A stretch of DNA of 64,000 bases from Vibrio viridaestus (GTDB taxonomy: Bacteria; Pseudomonadota; Gammaproteobacteria; Enterobacterales; Vibrionaceae), in contig NZ_RJVQ01000002.1 of assembly GCF_003856525.1 (NCBI RefSeq), positions 703,532 to 767,531 of the forward strand, read 5' to 3'. Below the pieces are notes generated by a model. The model saw only the letters and a list, made by a program, of their open reading frames with translations. It ran no database searches and was not told the origin of the DNA. Below, one piece after another: positions 1 to 8,857 of this stretch. How positions within the stretch are numbered: position 1 is the stretch's first letter; the number at the start of each line of letters is the position of its first letter. Made by a program: the position numbers and the translations under genes.

Positions 1-102
1 AGATGCACATGTTTATTTGTTAAAACATTTCGTTAGTATATGTATAAATTGTTATTACAACTACAATTAGTGCCAAAACTATTAAAAAATGTGAGAGATA
101 TA

Positions 103-822
103 ATGACTGACTGGGTGCCAGACAATGTGCTAATGATACTTGCGGTAAATCTTGGACTACTGATTTTGCTGGTTTGGTTTATCATTTTACTGCTTATTAT
201 CCGAGAGTTTCGTAAGTTTGCTCGCCAGGTTGGTGGTAATTCACCTCAACAAGATAAAACATTGTCTCTCTGTCAGGAGTCCGTTGATAACGCAATAAAT
301 TATACCAGCGCAAATGCGGAAACTATCAATCAGCTGATGGCTATTCAGCAGGCTCTTGAAGCGCAAATCAATCATTTTTCTCAGACCACGAATCAGAATA
401 TTTCAGATGAAGACAGAAAGACTATCGAGAGCCTAAATCAACAGCTCGATCAATCTTATAAATTGATCAAGCGTCTCAAGGCGAATCTGGATAGGAGCGT
501 TAAAGGACTCAAAGTGACACGCGGCAAGCTGTACTCTCAGTATGAGACAGTGGATGAGCTTAAAGCAGAGAAAGAAGAGATAGAAAAGAACTTTGCTCAG
601 CTAGAACAAGAATACATTCGTATAGCTCAATCCGTTGAGCAGCAGAAGCAAGCAGCCGCAGGAGCTGGGGGAGAGGACTCGACTGCTCAGTCAAAGCAAG
701 TCCAGGCGATGCGCCAGGAACTTGAGTCGATGCAGGCTAAATTACAGCATGTTGAAAAAGAGAAGAACTTTATCGAAAAGCGCTATCTAGATATGATGAA
801 CGAAGTTGAAGGAAAAGATTAA
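103..822 (+). CDS. Membrane-anchored coiled-coil protein
   Basis: This 239-residue protein has a short polar N-terminus (MTDWVPDN), one strongly hydrophobic segment at about residues 9-31, a basic stop-transfer patch, and then a long Gln/Glu/Lys-rich region to the C-terminus that reads as coiled coil. It has no enzymatic motif I recognise. I chose the ATG at 103 over an in-frame ATG at 40 because the extra N-terminal residues look like untranslated leader and a GAGAG stretch lies just upstream of 103. The topology suggests a single-pass inner-membrane protein with a cytoplasmic rod, perhaps a scaffold or polar protein. Similar Vibrio proteins carry vague labels such as partitioning-related; I do not endorse a function. 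Confidence 0.75.
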   Translation: MTDWVPDNVLMILAVNLGLLILLVWFIILLLIIREFRKFARQVGGNSPQQDKTLSLCQESVDNAINYTSANAETINQLMAIQQALEAQINHFSQTTNQNISDEDRKTIESLNQQLDQSYKLIKRLKANLDRSVKGLKVTRGKLYSQYETVDELKAEKEEIEKNFAQLEQEYIRIAQSVEQQKQAAAGAGGEDSTAQSKQVQAMRQELESMQAKLQHVEKEKNFIEKRYLDMMNEVEGKD

Positions 823-904
823 ATATTTAAATCTTCCGTAATTGTGTGATAAAGGTATGATGTAACGAATATTTTAACTTTTTTCGTGCTACATCTTACC
901 TGTT

Positions 905-1384
905 ATGCAAATTGTTCCTGTCAATCAATCGAATCAACACATTTATCTTAATTTGGCGCAGGCATACGAAGCTGAATTTTCGCAAATAATGCAGAAAGCA
1001 CCTGACACAAATGGTATTTTTCCTCTTGATACAGAATTGGGCGGTCAGGTACAGGGTTTCCTGTTGTACGTTAATGATACTCCAGCGGGACATACTGCAA
1101 TCGAATTTGGCGAAGACACTCATTTCGAGGTTTGCGATTTCTATGTTGCACCTTTCTTTCGTCGCAACGGATATGCCCGTTATTTTATAAAAACCTTGTT
1201 TGCTCAGCTTGGCGGTTCATGGACGATCAAACAGGTCGCTGGCGCCGAACATGCGGTCTCGTTTTGGCGTTCTGTTCTCAATGACTATACCAATAGCCAC
1301 TATACTGAAGATCAGTTTCACGACGAAAAGTGGGGCGTGGTTACCCGCCAACGTTTTATTCATAGCGAACTGGTCGATGCCTGA
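905..1384 (+). CDS. GNAT-family N-acetyltransferase
   Basis: The 159-residue protein has the GNAT core: a beta strand followed by the acetyl-CoA pyrophosphate-binding loop FFRRNGYARYF (the R-x-x-G-x-A type motif) near residues 87-97, then the amphipathic helix and a late aromatic strand. Length is normal for a single GNAT domain. It should transfer an acetyl group from acetyl-CoA to an amine, but the substrate cannot be read from the sequence. It stands between the coiled-coil gene and the outer-membrane barrel gene with no clear ribosome-binding site, so the exact start is less secure than the family call. Confidence 0.8.
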   Translation: MQIVPVNQSNQHIYLNLAQAYEAEFSQIMQKAPDTNGIFPLDTELGGQVQGFLLYVNDTPAGHTAIEFGEDTHFEVCDFYVAPFFRRNGYARYFIKTLFAQLGGSWTIKQVAGAEHAVSFWRSVLNDYTNSHYTEDQFHDEKWGVVTRQRFIHSELVDA

Positions 1385-1419
1385 TTTTGCTATTAAATCA
1401 TTCACTTATAGGTCTATAT

Positions 1420-2190
1420 ATGAAAGTATATTTTTATACCGCTGGTGTGCTGTGTTGCTGCTTTAGTGTTGCGTCTCAAGCACAGGAAGTTGAAGGGGGG
1501 ATCGATTTAATCACATCTCACTTCCGCTATGAGGAACCAAATTTCATGGAGATGAAAGGCAGTATGATCGGGATTGGTGGTGATATTGCGGTGCGAAATA
1601 ATGGACTAATGTTAGGGCTCCAAGGATCTTACATTGAGGGTGACATTGACTACACAAGCAATGGTAGCGGCTCTGACGATGGCGTGCCAAATTCTATTTG
1701 GGAAGTTCGTGGTTTGGTGGGCACGGATATGGCAGGTCAAATGAACACTCGTGTAACACCCTATACCGGGTTAGGCTTTCGCCGCTTGTTTGATGATCAT
1801 GGTGGAAGGCAAACGACGACAGGAGCTAACGCTTATGACCGGATTCAAGACTATCTCTACCTGCCTATTGGTATCGCGGTTCAAACAGAGTCAACAGGCT
1901 GGCAGGTACGTGGCGAACTTGAATATGATTACCTGATTCGTGGTGAGAATCAGACTAATTTGAGTGATGCTGGTAATTATCCAGATCTTAAATTTACGCA
2001 AAAGAATGGGTATGGGCTTAGAGCCTCTCTAACTCTTTCTACAGCCGTTAATTTAGGTGTGATTTCTAGTCTCGGTATTACACCGTACTTTAAATATTGG
2101 AATATCGATCGTTCAAACGTAAACAGCGGTTACTTAGAACCAAGTAACAATTCAACAGAATTAGGCCTTAAAGCCCGATTGGGTTTTTAA
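1420..2190 (+). CDS. Outer-membrane beta-barrel protein
   Basis: The 256-residue product starts with a Sec signal peptide (MKVYFYTAGVLCCCFSVASQ, cleavage probably after SQA). The mature part consists of alternating amphipathic strands rich in Gly, Tyr and Asn and ends in aromatic Phe (ARLGF), the usual C-terminal signature for BAM-dependent insertion. This start is preferred over a TTG at 1387 because it places the signal peptide at the N-terminus and follows an AGG at 1410-1412. It is probably a small outer-membrane barrel of about 8-10 strands; ligand or role is unknown. A hairpin follows the stop codon. Confidence 0.75.
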   Translation: MKVYFYTAGVLCCCFSVASQAQEVEGGIDLITSHFRYEEPNFMEMKGSMIGIGGDIAVRNNGLMLGLQGSYIEGDIDYTSNGSGSDDGVPNSIWEVRGLVGTDMAGQMNTRVTPYTGLGFRRLFDDHGGRQTTTGANAYDRIQDYLYLPIGIAVQTESTGWQVRGELEYDYLIRGENQTNLSDAGNYPDLKFTQKNGYGLRASLTLSTAVNLGVISSLGITPYFKYWNIDRSNVNSGYLEPSNNSTELGLKARLGF

Positions 2191-2197
2191 ATTGAGT

Positions 2198-2226
2198 GGA
2201 CGGTACTTGCTAGGTACCGCCCTTTA
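2198..2226. terminator. Probable rho-independent terminator
   Basis: CGGTAC (2201-2206) pairs with GTACCG (2214-2219) around a 7-base loop, extended by flanking GG/CC and followed by TTTAT. It lies between convergent genes and could serve both. Confidence 0.6.
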
Positions 2227-2229
2227 TCA

Positions 2230-3132
2230 TTAAGCGTATTTCTTACGTAATGCATTGATATGCGAGCCAAATACGTTGATCAACGCACCTGAAACGATCA
2301 GCACCCCACCTAGATAGGTCCATACGGATGGGATCTCATTAAACACCCAAACCCCGATTAAACCGGAAAAAATAATTTGCACATAAGAGTATGCCGATGC
2401 TTTACCCGCAGTTTGTGTCTGCATTGCCTTGGTAAGCCCATATTGTCCAACTTGCGTGCAAACTCCAATTAACACCATCATCAAAGTCTGGTGTAAATCA
2501 GGCATAACAAAATCGTCTCCGATTAATAAAGCAGAAACCGGTAGAGCGACCAAGGGGAAGTAAAAAATAATCACTGAGCTGTCTTCAGTATTACTCAGTT
2601 TTCTGACGATAACGTAGGCAATAGAGCTTCCCAATGCGCCAATCAGAGCTATCCCGACACTAAAAAGAGGCAAATGGTAGTCAATGTTGTCTTCCATACT
2701 TGGAAAAACCATGACAGATAAACCAAATAGGCACAGAACGATACAAATCATGGTTGGGACCTGAATCCGCTCTTTCAGGAAAAAAACGGCCAGTATGGCG
2801 GTAAAAACCGGATGAACATATTGTAATATTGTTGCTGCGGCGAGAGGTAGGGTGGTTACCGAGTAGTATACGCAGATTAGAGCGAACGTCCCAAACGTTC
2901 CCCGAGCGAATAACAGTTTCTTGTTATTTCCCCAGATAGAAATTCCTTTTCTCTTAACGTCCGCATAACTAATGATGAGCGAGACAAGTGCTCTTGCAGC
3001 AACAATTTCAAATAAAGGGATGCCATAGGTACCGACAAGCTTGACGGTCGCTGACATGAAAGCGAATCCTAGGGCCGAGAGCAGCATGAAGCGCACGCCC
3101 AATGGGAGATAGTTGTCTAATCGACTGGACAT
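2230..3132 (-). CDS. EamA/DMT-family transporter
   Basis: The 300-residue integral membrane protein has about ten hydrophobic segments in two similar halves of five, the arrangement of duplicated EamA domains. Typical features are the N-terminal LGFAFMSATVKL and the AATILQYVHPVFTAILAVFFLKERI stretch, read here as separate parts of the first repeat, with a matching FNEIPSVWTYLGGVLIVSG in the second. Such proteins export or import small metabolites such as amino acids, purines or S-adenosylmethionine; the substrate is not evident. It is transcribed alone, convergent with the upstream barrel gene. Confidence 0.85.
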   Translation of the reverse strand: MSSRLDNYLPLGVRFMLLSALGFAFMSATVKLVGTYGIPLFEIVAARALVSLIISYADVKRKGISIWGNNKKLLFARGTFGTFALICVYYSVTTLPLAAATILQYVHPVFTAILAVFFLKERIQVPTMICIVLCLFGLSVMVFPSMEDNIDYHLPLFSVGIALIGALGSSIAYVIVRKLSNTEDSSVIIFYFPLVALPVSALLIGDDFVMPDLHQTLMMVLIGVCTQVGQYGLTKAMQTQTAGKASAYSYVQIIFSGLIGVWVFNEIPSVWTYLGGVLIVSGALINVFGSHINALRKKYA

Positions 3133-3281
3133 ATGTGAGTGTTTTGACGACAGTGAGGTTAGTCACTATTTTATCACACTATGAAGCAAATTGAAGATGA
3201 GAAAAAGAGTCTTTCTCAACAGAAATAACGTGTTTTTTCATAAGAAACAGTATTTTTTAGGGAATACTCATTCATAGAAGA

Positions 3282-3312
3282 AGAGACTCTCCAAATCTGG
3301 AGAGCCTCTTTT
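3282..3312 (-). terminator. Terminator of the lost chemoreceptor gene
   Basis: Inverted repeat AGAGACTCTCC (3282-3292) and GGAGAGCCTCT (3299-3309), with one internal mismatch, lies immediately after the remnant stop codon at 3314 on the minus strand. Its minus-strand 3' side is pyrimidine-rich (TTCTTCT). It appears to have been kept together with the gene tail. Confidence 0.55.
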
Positions 3313-3313
3313 G

Positions 3314-3361
3314 TTACACTTTAAACTGACTAATCAGCGTTTGCAGTTCTTTTACTGATGT
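3314..3361 (-). pseudogene. Remnant 3' end of a methyl-accepting chemotaxis protein
   Basis: Read on the minus strand, the codons before the TAA at 3314-3316 encode SVKELQTLISQFKV, the characteristic C-terminus of Vibrio chemoreceptors (ELQ-LI-QFKV). Two codons further upstream the frame meets a TAG at 3365-3367, and no long open frame continues into 3368-3480. What is left is the last 14-16 codons plus the terminator of a gene that was deleted or decayed. The fragment is too short to be functional. Confidence 0.6.
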
Positions 3362-3489
3362 TATCTATGACTGGGCCTGACGGGATGAAGGAGCTTCAGA
3401 AGTACAGTCATCAGCAACATCATTTATTCTGATTAAAAGATAACTTAACTTATTTAACGAACAATTCATCTAATGACGAGAGAGTATTG

Positions 3490-4047
3490 ATGGACGAATT
3501 AACTAAAATGCGTACAGGTGAGCTCTACAATCCCTATGTTGAGCAACTCATCAACATTAGAGTAAAGACAAAAGAGCTGTTGCATCAATTCAACACTCTC
3601 AAACCGGGTAAAGACTCAAAGCCTATTCTTTATGAGCTTTTTGGCCGTTCTGGACGAGATATATCGATCAGTCCAAGTTTTCGCTGTGATTATGGCATCA
3701 ATATTTATGTTGGTAACAATTTCTACGCAAACTATGACTGCGTAATATTGGATTGTGCTGAAGTTCATATTGGCAATAACTGTTTGTTGGGACCTCAAGT
3801 AGGTATTTATACCGCGTGTCATCCCATCGATCCGAAGGAGCGTGCTTCGGGTCTTGAATTCGCAAAACCAATTGTGATTGGTAACAATTGTTGGATCGGT
3901 GGTCATGCGACAATCAATCCTGGGGTGACATTGGGCAATAACGTGGTAGTTGCGTCAGGTAGCGTTGTCACTAAGGACTTTCCCTCCAATGTCGTCATCG
4001 GAGGGAATCCTGCACGGATTATTCGTTCATTAGATAGTGAGAATTAA
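3490..4047 (+). CDS. Sugar O-acetyltransferase, hexapeptide-repeat (Maa/NodL-like)
   Basis: The 185-residue protein belongs to the left-handed beta-helix acyltransferases. The N-terminus (KMRTGELYNPY) matches the maltose/galactoside acetyltransferase cap, and hexapeptide repeats run through the C-terminal half (IHIGNNCLLGPQVGIYT, PIVIGNNCWIGGHATI, GVTLGNNVVVASGSVV). The catalytic-type His is in TACHPIDP. It should acetylate a sugar hydroxyl using acetyl-CoA. The ATG at 3490 follows a purine-rich GACGAGAGAG; a TTG three bases earlier is less likely. Confidence 0.9.
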   Translation: MDELTKMRTGELYNPYVEQLINIRVKTKELLHQFNTLKPGKDSKPILYELFGRSGRDISISPSFRCDYGINIYVGNNFYANYDCVILDCAEVHIGNNCLLGPQVGIYTACHPIDPKERASGLEFAKPIVIGNNCWIGGHATINPGVTLGNNVVVASGSVVTKDFPSNVVIGGNPARIIRSLDSEN

Positions 4048-4222
4048 CTGATACATAAAATGACGATTCGCGTCTTTCTATCTCTCTAGTTTCAGGGTTG
4101 CATCGTGGTCAACATGAAACTTACACCTTCGTCACTGTTTATATTTTAATCGGTTGTTTTACCGTATAAGAGCACTTATTCTCGATGCGTGTGCAGTATT
4201 GAGATAGAGAAAGGTGACAACT

Positions 4223-4639
4223 ATGGTAACTAAGCACTCTGGCTCCTGTTTATGCGGTACAGTCCATTTTGAAATAGAGGGAGATTTCGACTCTTTCTAT
4301 CTTTGTCATTGTAAGCACTGTCAGAAAGATACTGGCTCCGATCATGGCGCCAATTTATTTTCTCAGTCAGCAAAACTGACCTGGCTTCAGGGGCACGAAG
4401 CCGTTAAGACGTATCAATTGCCTAACACCCGCCACGCGAAAGCGTTCTGCTCGAATTGTGGCTCTGCATTACCCAATAGTGAAAAGCCATTTGGTTTCTT
4501 AGTTGTTCCGGCAGGTTGTTTGGATAGCGCTTTGCATCAAACTCCGAACGCTCATTTGTATGCGGGAAGCCGGGCTCCCTGGTCACAACACTTAGAAGCG
4601 ATCCCTAGTTTTTGGACAGTGCCTAACGCTGAAGACTGA
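4223..4639 (+). CDS. GFA-family zinc protein (CENP-V/GFA domain)
   Basis: The 138-residue protein has the GFA/CENP-V fold signature: GSCLCGTVHFEIEG near the N-terminus, CHCKHCQKDTGSDHG for the structural zinc, and AFCSNCGSALP for the second zinc. Members were named after a glutathione-dependent formaldehyde-activating enzyme, but most have no proven reaction. The ATG at 4223 is preferred over an in-frame GTG at 4214 because AAGGTG sits six bases before it. A strong terminator follows the gene. Confidence 0.85.
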   Translation: MVTKHSGSCLCGTVHFEIEGDFDSFYLCHCKHCQKDTGSDHGANLFSQSAKLTWLQGHEAVKTYQLPNTRHAKAFCSNCGSALPNSEKPFGFLVVPAGCLDSALHQTPNAHLYAGSRAPWSQHLEAIPSFWTVPNAED

Positions 4640-4670
4640 GATTGAACAAGAAAGTGATTGGAAAATAGAC

Positions 4671-4699
4671 AACCCGCTCTCGTTAGCGGGTTTCTTTTT
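4671..4699 (+). terminator. Rho-independent terminator
   Basis: AACCCGCT (4671-4678) pairs with AGCGGGTT (4685-4692) around a six-base loop and is followed by TCTTTTT. It ends the GFA-family gene. Confidence 0.85.
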
Positions 4700-4833
4700 A
4701 TCTTTTTAGTATGAATTATTTGAAGTAAGTATAGAAAATTTTTATTCCATTCTCAGTGGAAATAAGGAATGTTTTGGTTCTATTTTGGTGCAATTGCCTC
4801 ATTGTGATGCAACAAAGCGATAGTTACTAGCGG

Positions 4834-5667
4834 TTAATAACACTGAATTCGGTCGAGATACTCTCGTTGTTTGACGCGATTTTGGTACTCTAATGGTGTG
4901 GCGCTAACGAGCTTCTTAAATTCCCGCAGAAAATGAGACTGGTCACTGAAACCTAGGTCGAATGCGAGGTCGGTGAAGGTAACACCATTTCCATGATTAA
5001 TGTCATAAATTGCTGATTGACAACGAATTGCTCGACTAAAACCTTTCGGAGTTAAACCAATATCATTTTTGAACTGGCGCTGAAGAGTTCGCGCGGTATA
5101 GCCTGAATAGCGTTCGAGATCCTGAATCTGAATATTCCCCTTATGCTCACATATTTTGGCAACGATCTGAGCAGTCAGGTTGGAAGGTCTGCGAGCTTGC
5201 TTCTTTTGTAAAAACAGCTTAACGGTTAAGACCTGTTCTTCAAATGATTGGGTTGCAGCGATCTGTTCTACGAGCTGATCTGCTCCTTTAAGAACATTTC
5301 TCAAATCACATTGTTTATCAATCACTTCACTGGCAGTAGTGTCCAAAAAGTCTGGAAACGTTCCTGGATTAAATCGGACACCAAAGTAGCGGCGATTATA
5401 ATTAAACTGCACCGAACGTGCTTCTAAAGTGGTGCCACAGACCATCGCAGAGGGTGATTCGGCATCACAATCGAATAATAGATCAATACAGCCATCAGGC
5501 ACAGCAATTGTTGGGTCGCTTTTCGGGCCAGACTTGAAGCTGTAGTAATGTGAAACAGACGGATTATCGGTTTTTAAATGGGTAAAAAACTGCTGTGCAC
5601 TCATAACAAACCAAGGCTGCTTTGAGTGGATTCCAGCTACTTTACAAACGGTCGCTAAATTGTCCAT
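4834..5667 (-). CDS. AraC-family transcriptional regulator
   Basis: The 277-residue protein has an N-terminal beta-rich sensing region (PDGCIDLLFDC, CGTTLEARSVQF, YFGVRFNPG; a DUF6597-like domain) and a C-terminal AraC/XylS DNA-binding domain with two helix-turn-helix motifs (GYTARTLQRQFKNDIGLTPK and DLAFDLGFSDQSHFLREFKK). It is transcribed divergently from the amine/amino-acid oxidation operon 205 bases away, so it is the natural candidate regulator of that operon. The inducer is not evident. Confidence 0.88.
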   Translation of the reverse strand: MDNLATVCKVAGIHSKQPWFVMSAQQFFTHLKTDNPSVSHYYSFKSGPKSDPTIAVPDGCIDLLFDCDAESPSAMVCGTTLEARSVQFNYNRRYFGVRFNPGTFPDFLDTTASEVIDKQCDLRNVLKGADQLVEQIAATQSFEEQVLTVKLFLQKKQARRPSNLTAQIVAKICEHKGNIQIQDLERYSGYTARTLQRQFKNDIGLTPKGFSRAIRCQSAIYDINHGNGVTFTDLAFDLGFSDQSHFLREFKKLVSATPLEYQNRVKQREYLDRIQCY

Positions 5668-5730
5668 ACGCCGATACCCTTTTCCAAAATCGTTAATGTT
5701 TACCCGTTGGATATTGCAAAGTGAGTGCCA

Positions 5731-5836
5731 GCTTTTCTGGAGGAAAGCAGCTCTCAGTAATGTCGTAAAAGTTCAATACGCGCATAAATTCTCACCATAG
5801 TATCGATAACGAAAAGGCTACCAGACGTGATGGTAA
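5731..5836. promoter_or_regulatory. Divergent control region of the oxidase operon
   Basis: Two short inverted repeats stand between the regulator gene and the operon: GCTTTTC (5731-5737) with GGAAAGC (5742-5748), and TACCA (5819-5823) with TGGTA (5831-5835). Either could be a binding site for the neighbouring AraC-type regulator. The repeats are seen directly; the role is inferred from position only. Confidence 0.3.
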
Positions 5837-5872
5837 CCACTGGATACAATGTAAAAGGATGTAGGTGAGAGT

Positions 5873-7012
5873 ATGTCGGATACTACTAAAATAGATTTTA
5901 TCTATCTGTCTGAACAAGACATGATCAAAGCGGGTGTAACAGATATGCCTGCATGTGTGGATACGATGGAAGAGATGTTCACGCTACTTTATAAAGGCGA
6001 TTATCGCATGGCGGGTCCAAACAGTGACTCACACGGTGCGATGATTACATTTCCCGACGAATCTCCTTTCCCTAGTATGCCAAAACCAACGGCTGATCGT
6101 CGCTTGATGGCTATGCCTGCTTATCTTGGTGGCAGTTTTCAGACCTGTGGTGTGAAATGGTATGGCTCGAATATCGCAAACCGCGAAAAAGGTCTGCCAC
6201 GTTCTATCCTTATGTTCATTCTGAATGATATTGAAACTGGTGCACCACTCGCGTACATGTCTGCAAATCTACTTTCTGCTTACCGTACCGGTGCTGTACC
6301 TGGCGTCGGCGCGCGTCATTTGGCTCGTAAAGATTCTAAAGTGATTGGTCTACTTGGTCCGGGTGTGATGGGCAGAACTGCCGTTGCTGCGTTCATCGCG
6401 GCATGTCCCGAGATTGATACGGTCAAAGTTAAAGGTCGTGGACAAAAGAGTTTGGATGATTTCATTACCTGGCTCAATGTTAATTATCCTCAGGTTACGA
6501 ATATCAAAGTCGTCGATACGCTTGAAGACGTTGTGCGTGACTCCGATATCGTCACTTACTGTAATTCAGGCGAAGCAGGTGATCCTTCTACTTATCCAAT
6601 TGTGAAACGGGAGTGGGTTAAACCTGGAACATTTTTGGCGATGCCAGCGTACTGCAGTCTTGATGATGATATGGAAAAAAATGATGTTCGTAAGGTTCTG
6701 GATAACACTGGTTTGTACCAAGCTTGGTATGAAGAAGTGCCTAAGCCAGCCCACAACTATATCCCTCTGCCAGGCGTACGATTCATGGACATGATCGCTG
6801 AAGGCAAACTTACTCTAGAACAGCTAGAAGACATCGGCAAAATTACCGCAGGTGATGCCCCTGGACGCAAAAATGATGAAGAGATCATCATTATGTCTGT
6901 CGGTGGTATGCCGGTTGAAGACGTTGCTTGGGGAACTCGTATTTATCGAAACGCTGTGGAAAAAGGCATTGGCATCAAACTCAATCTTTGGGATGAGCCA
7001 GCGCTCCGTTAA
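5873..7012 (+). CDS. Ornithine cyclodeaminase/mu-crystallin-family protein
   Basis: The 379-residue protein shows the family hallmark SAYRTGAVPG (residues 135-144) and a Rossmann dinucleotide-binding loop GLLGPGVMG (159-167). It is longer than classic ornithine cyclodeaminases (about 320-350 residues). Family members either cyclise ornithine or act as NAD(P)H-dependent ketimine reductases. As I recall, related proteins are sometimes labelled tyramine oxidase subunit B by automatic annotation; I could not verify this. It heads an operon with a RidA protein, an FAD oxidase and a permease, which favours work on an imine or amino-acid intermediate. The spacing to the next gene is 40 bases. Confidence 0.82.
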   Translation: MSDTTKIDFIYLSEQDMIKAGVTDMPACVDTMEEMFTLLYKGDYRMAGPNSDSHGAMITFPDESPFPSMPKPTADRRLMAMPAYLGGSFQTCGVKWYGSNIANREKGLPRSILMFILNDIETGAPLAYMSANLLSAYRTGAVPGVGARHLARKDSKVIGLLGPGVMGRTAVAAFIAACPEIDTVKVKGRGQKSLDDFITWLNVNYPQVTNIKVVDTLEDVVRDSDIVTYCNSGEAGDPSTYPIVKREWVKPGTFLAMPAYCSLDDDMEKNDVRKVLDNTGLYQAWYEEVPKPAHNYIPLPGVRFMDMIAEGKLTLEQLEDIGKITAGDAPGRKNDEEIIIMSVGGMPVEDVAWGTRIYRNAVEKGIGIKLNLWDEPALR

Positions 7013-7052
7013 TTCATTACAACAATAAAAAACCTGTTTAGGAATAGTCCAA

Positions 7053-7472
7053 ATGACTCGTATCGTAAAAGTAAAATCAGGCTCAAAACTGGAAGATGTC
7101 GCGAGCTACTCACGCGTAGTCTCCGTCGATAATTGGATCTTCGTTTCCAATACTGCCGGTCGTAACCCAGAAACAAATGAAATGCCAACAGATGTATTTG
7201 AACAAACCGATCAGGTGTTTAAAAACATCGAGCGCGCATTAGCTTCTGTAGATTCGTCTTTAGCCGATGTGGTGACATCAAAAGTGTTCATCCAAGACCC
7301 TAAAGATGTGCCAGCAGTAATGGAATATATCGGTGGAAAATTTAAAGGGATTGACCCGGCTACAACAGTCACTTGCCCGCCATTAGGTTCCACTATCTAT
7401 AAAGTAGAACTTGAAGTCACTGCATTTCGTGGTGCGGCACAAAGTGATGTTGAGAAAGTTAGGTTGAAGTAA
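7053..7472 (+). CDS. RidA/YjgF/YER057c/UK114-family protein
   Basis: The 139-residue protein has the RidA fold pattern: a strand with VDNWIFVSNTAGRNPET, the middle QTDQVFKNIERALASVDSSLADVV helix (an aldolase-like YjgF signature), and the C-terminal TVTCPPL..YKVELEVTAF region. True RidA has an Arg (about R105) that binds the substrate carboxylate in a CVQA.L context; here that position reads TTVTCPPLGS, so this is a divergent subfamily. RidA proteins hydrolyse reactive imine/enamine intermediates to carbonyl compounds and ammonia. Its place next to an imine-generating FAD oxidase fits this. Confidence 0.88.
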   Translation: MTRIVKVKSGSKLEDVASYSRVVSVDNWIFVSNTAGRNPETNEMPTDVFEQTDQVFKNIERALASVDSSLADVVTSKVFIQDPKDVPAVMEYIGGKFKGIDPATTVTCPPLGSTIYKVELEVTAFRGAAQSDVEKVRLK

Positions 7473-7526
7473 ACAAGGTCGTTTGGCTGGCATCTTGGTG
7501 ATGTCAGCTTACTTAGGAATATCGCT

Positions 7527-8819
7527 ATGATCAAAACATTAGAGTATGTCGAAACCCCAAATGAACTGCCGAAATCGACCAGTGTGGTCATTATCGGTGG
7601 TGGTATTGTTGGTATAAGTGCTGCACTGACACTGGCTGAACGCAACATTCCAGTCGTCGTCCTAGAAAAGGGATTTGTTGGCGCGGAGCAGTCAGCCCGA
7701 AACTTGGGTTGGATCCGTAAAACCAACCGCCATGCGGAAGATATACCTTTGGCACTTGCTGCCGATCGTTTGTGGGCAGATATGCCTAATCGTATTGGGC
7801 GTGACGTTGATTACCAACGTAGCGGAATAATGTTCCTTTCTCCTAATGAACAACAAACAGCAGTGCAGGAAGCGTGGCTTAAGTCGGTTGAACACCTCAA
7901 CATTGACTCAAAAATGCTGAGTAAAAAAGAGATTGACGCTATGGTTCCCGGTGGCGTTGGGCAGTGGAATGGTGGGTTATACACAGAATCTGACGGTAGA
8001 GCTGAGCCTTCTATCGCGACCAGTGCCATGGCAAAGGCGGCGATTCAGAAAGGGGCGATAGTTGTTCAAAACTGCGCAGTACGCGGCCTGTCTCGTTCCG
8101 CTGGAAAAGTTAGTGGTGTCATCACGGAAAAAGGCGAAATTCAATGTGAGCAAGTACTCTTGGCAGGAGGTGCTTGGTCAAGACGTTTCTTAGGCAATCA
8201 CGGTGTTTCGTTACCGTCTCTTCATCTGATTTGTTCTGTATTGAGAACAAAACCAATGGAAGGACCGACAGATATTGCTGTTGCTGCTCCTAACTTCTCT
8301 TTCCGTAAGCATCTTGATGGTGGCTTTGTCATCATGCAGCGTGGCGCAATCGAAGCTCCATTAACGTTAGATCATCTCTTAATTGGTCACCGTTATTTAC
8401 ATCAACTCAAAGAGCAGGGAAGCGCACTGCGTATTTCTCTGGGCAAACATTTTCTTAAAGATTTAAAAATTCCAAGACGCTGGTCAATCGAAACACCAAC
8501 GTTCTTCGAAAACATTCGCACTATGGACCCGATTCATAACCCAAGTTTGAATCAGGAAGCATTGACTAATCTTCGCAAAGCTTGGCCGCAGTTTAAGCAG
8601 GCGGATATTGCTGAAGAATGGGCCGGAATGATCGATGTAACGCCGGATTCAAAACCCGTCATTGACCAAATTAGTGCAATACCTGGCTTAACGATAGCGA
8701 CCGGATTCTCTGGTCATGGCTTTGGCACAGGACCTGCAGCAGGTCATTTAGCCGCAGATCTTGTCAGTGGGGTAGAACCTATTGTTGATCCGAAGCCCTA
8801 TCAGTTTAGTCGTCTATAA
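7527..8819 (+). CDS. FAD-dependent oxidoreductase, DAO family (amine/amino-acid oxidase)
   Basis: The 430-residue protein begins with a Rossmann FAD-binding motif, VVIIGGGIVGISAALTLAER, at about residues 20-39, and ends with the second nucleotide-contact region TIATGFSGHGFGTGPAAG. This arrangement and length match D-amino-acid dehydrogenase/glycine oxidase-type (PF01266) enzymes. There is no signal peptide, so it should be cytoplasmic or membrane-associated. It probably oxidises a primary or secondary amine or amino acid to an imine, handed on to the RidA and cyclodeaminase-like partners. The exact substrate is unknown. Confidence 0.87.
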   Translation: MIKTLEYVETPNELPKSTSVVIIGGGIVGISAALTLAERNIPVVVLEKGFVGAEQSARNLGWIRKTNRHAEDIPLALAADRLWADMPNRIGRDVDYQRSGIMFLSPNEQQTAVQEAWLKSVEHLNIDSKMLSKKEIDAMVPGGVGQWNGGLYTESDGRAEPSIATSAMAKAAIQKGAIVVQNCAVRGLSRSAGKVSGVITEKGEIQCEQVLLAGGAWSRRFLGNHGVSLPSLHLICSVLRTKPMEGPTDIAVAAPNFSFRKHLDGGFVIMQRGAIEAPLTLDHLLIGHRYLHQLKEQGSALRISLGKHFLKDLKIPRRWSIETPTFFENIRTMDPIHNPSLNQEALTNLRKAWPQFKQADIAEEWAGMIDVTPDSKPVIDQISAIPGLTIATGFSGHGFGTGPAAGHLAADLVSGVEPIVDPKPYQFSRL

Positions 8820-8857
8820 ATAATGGATTTGATTTTAGTGACATAAGGAAGAGCAAA

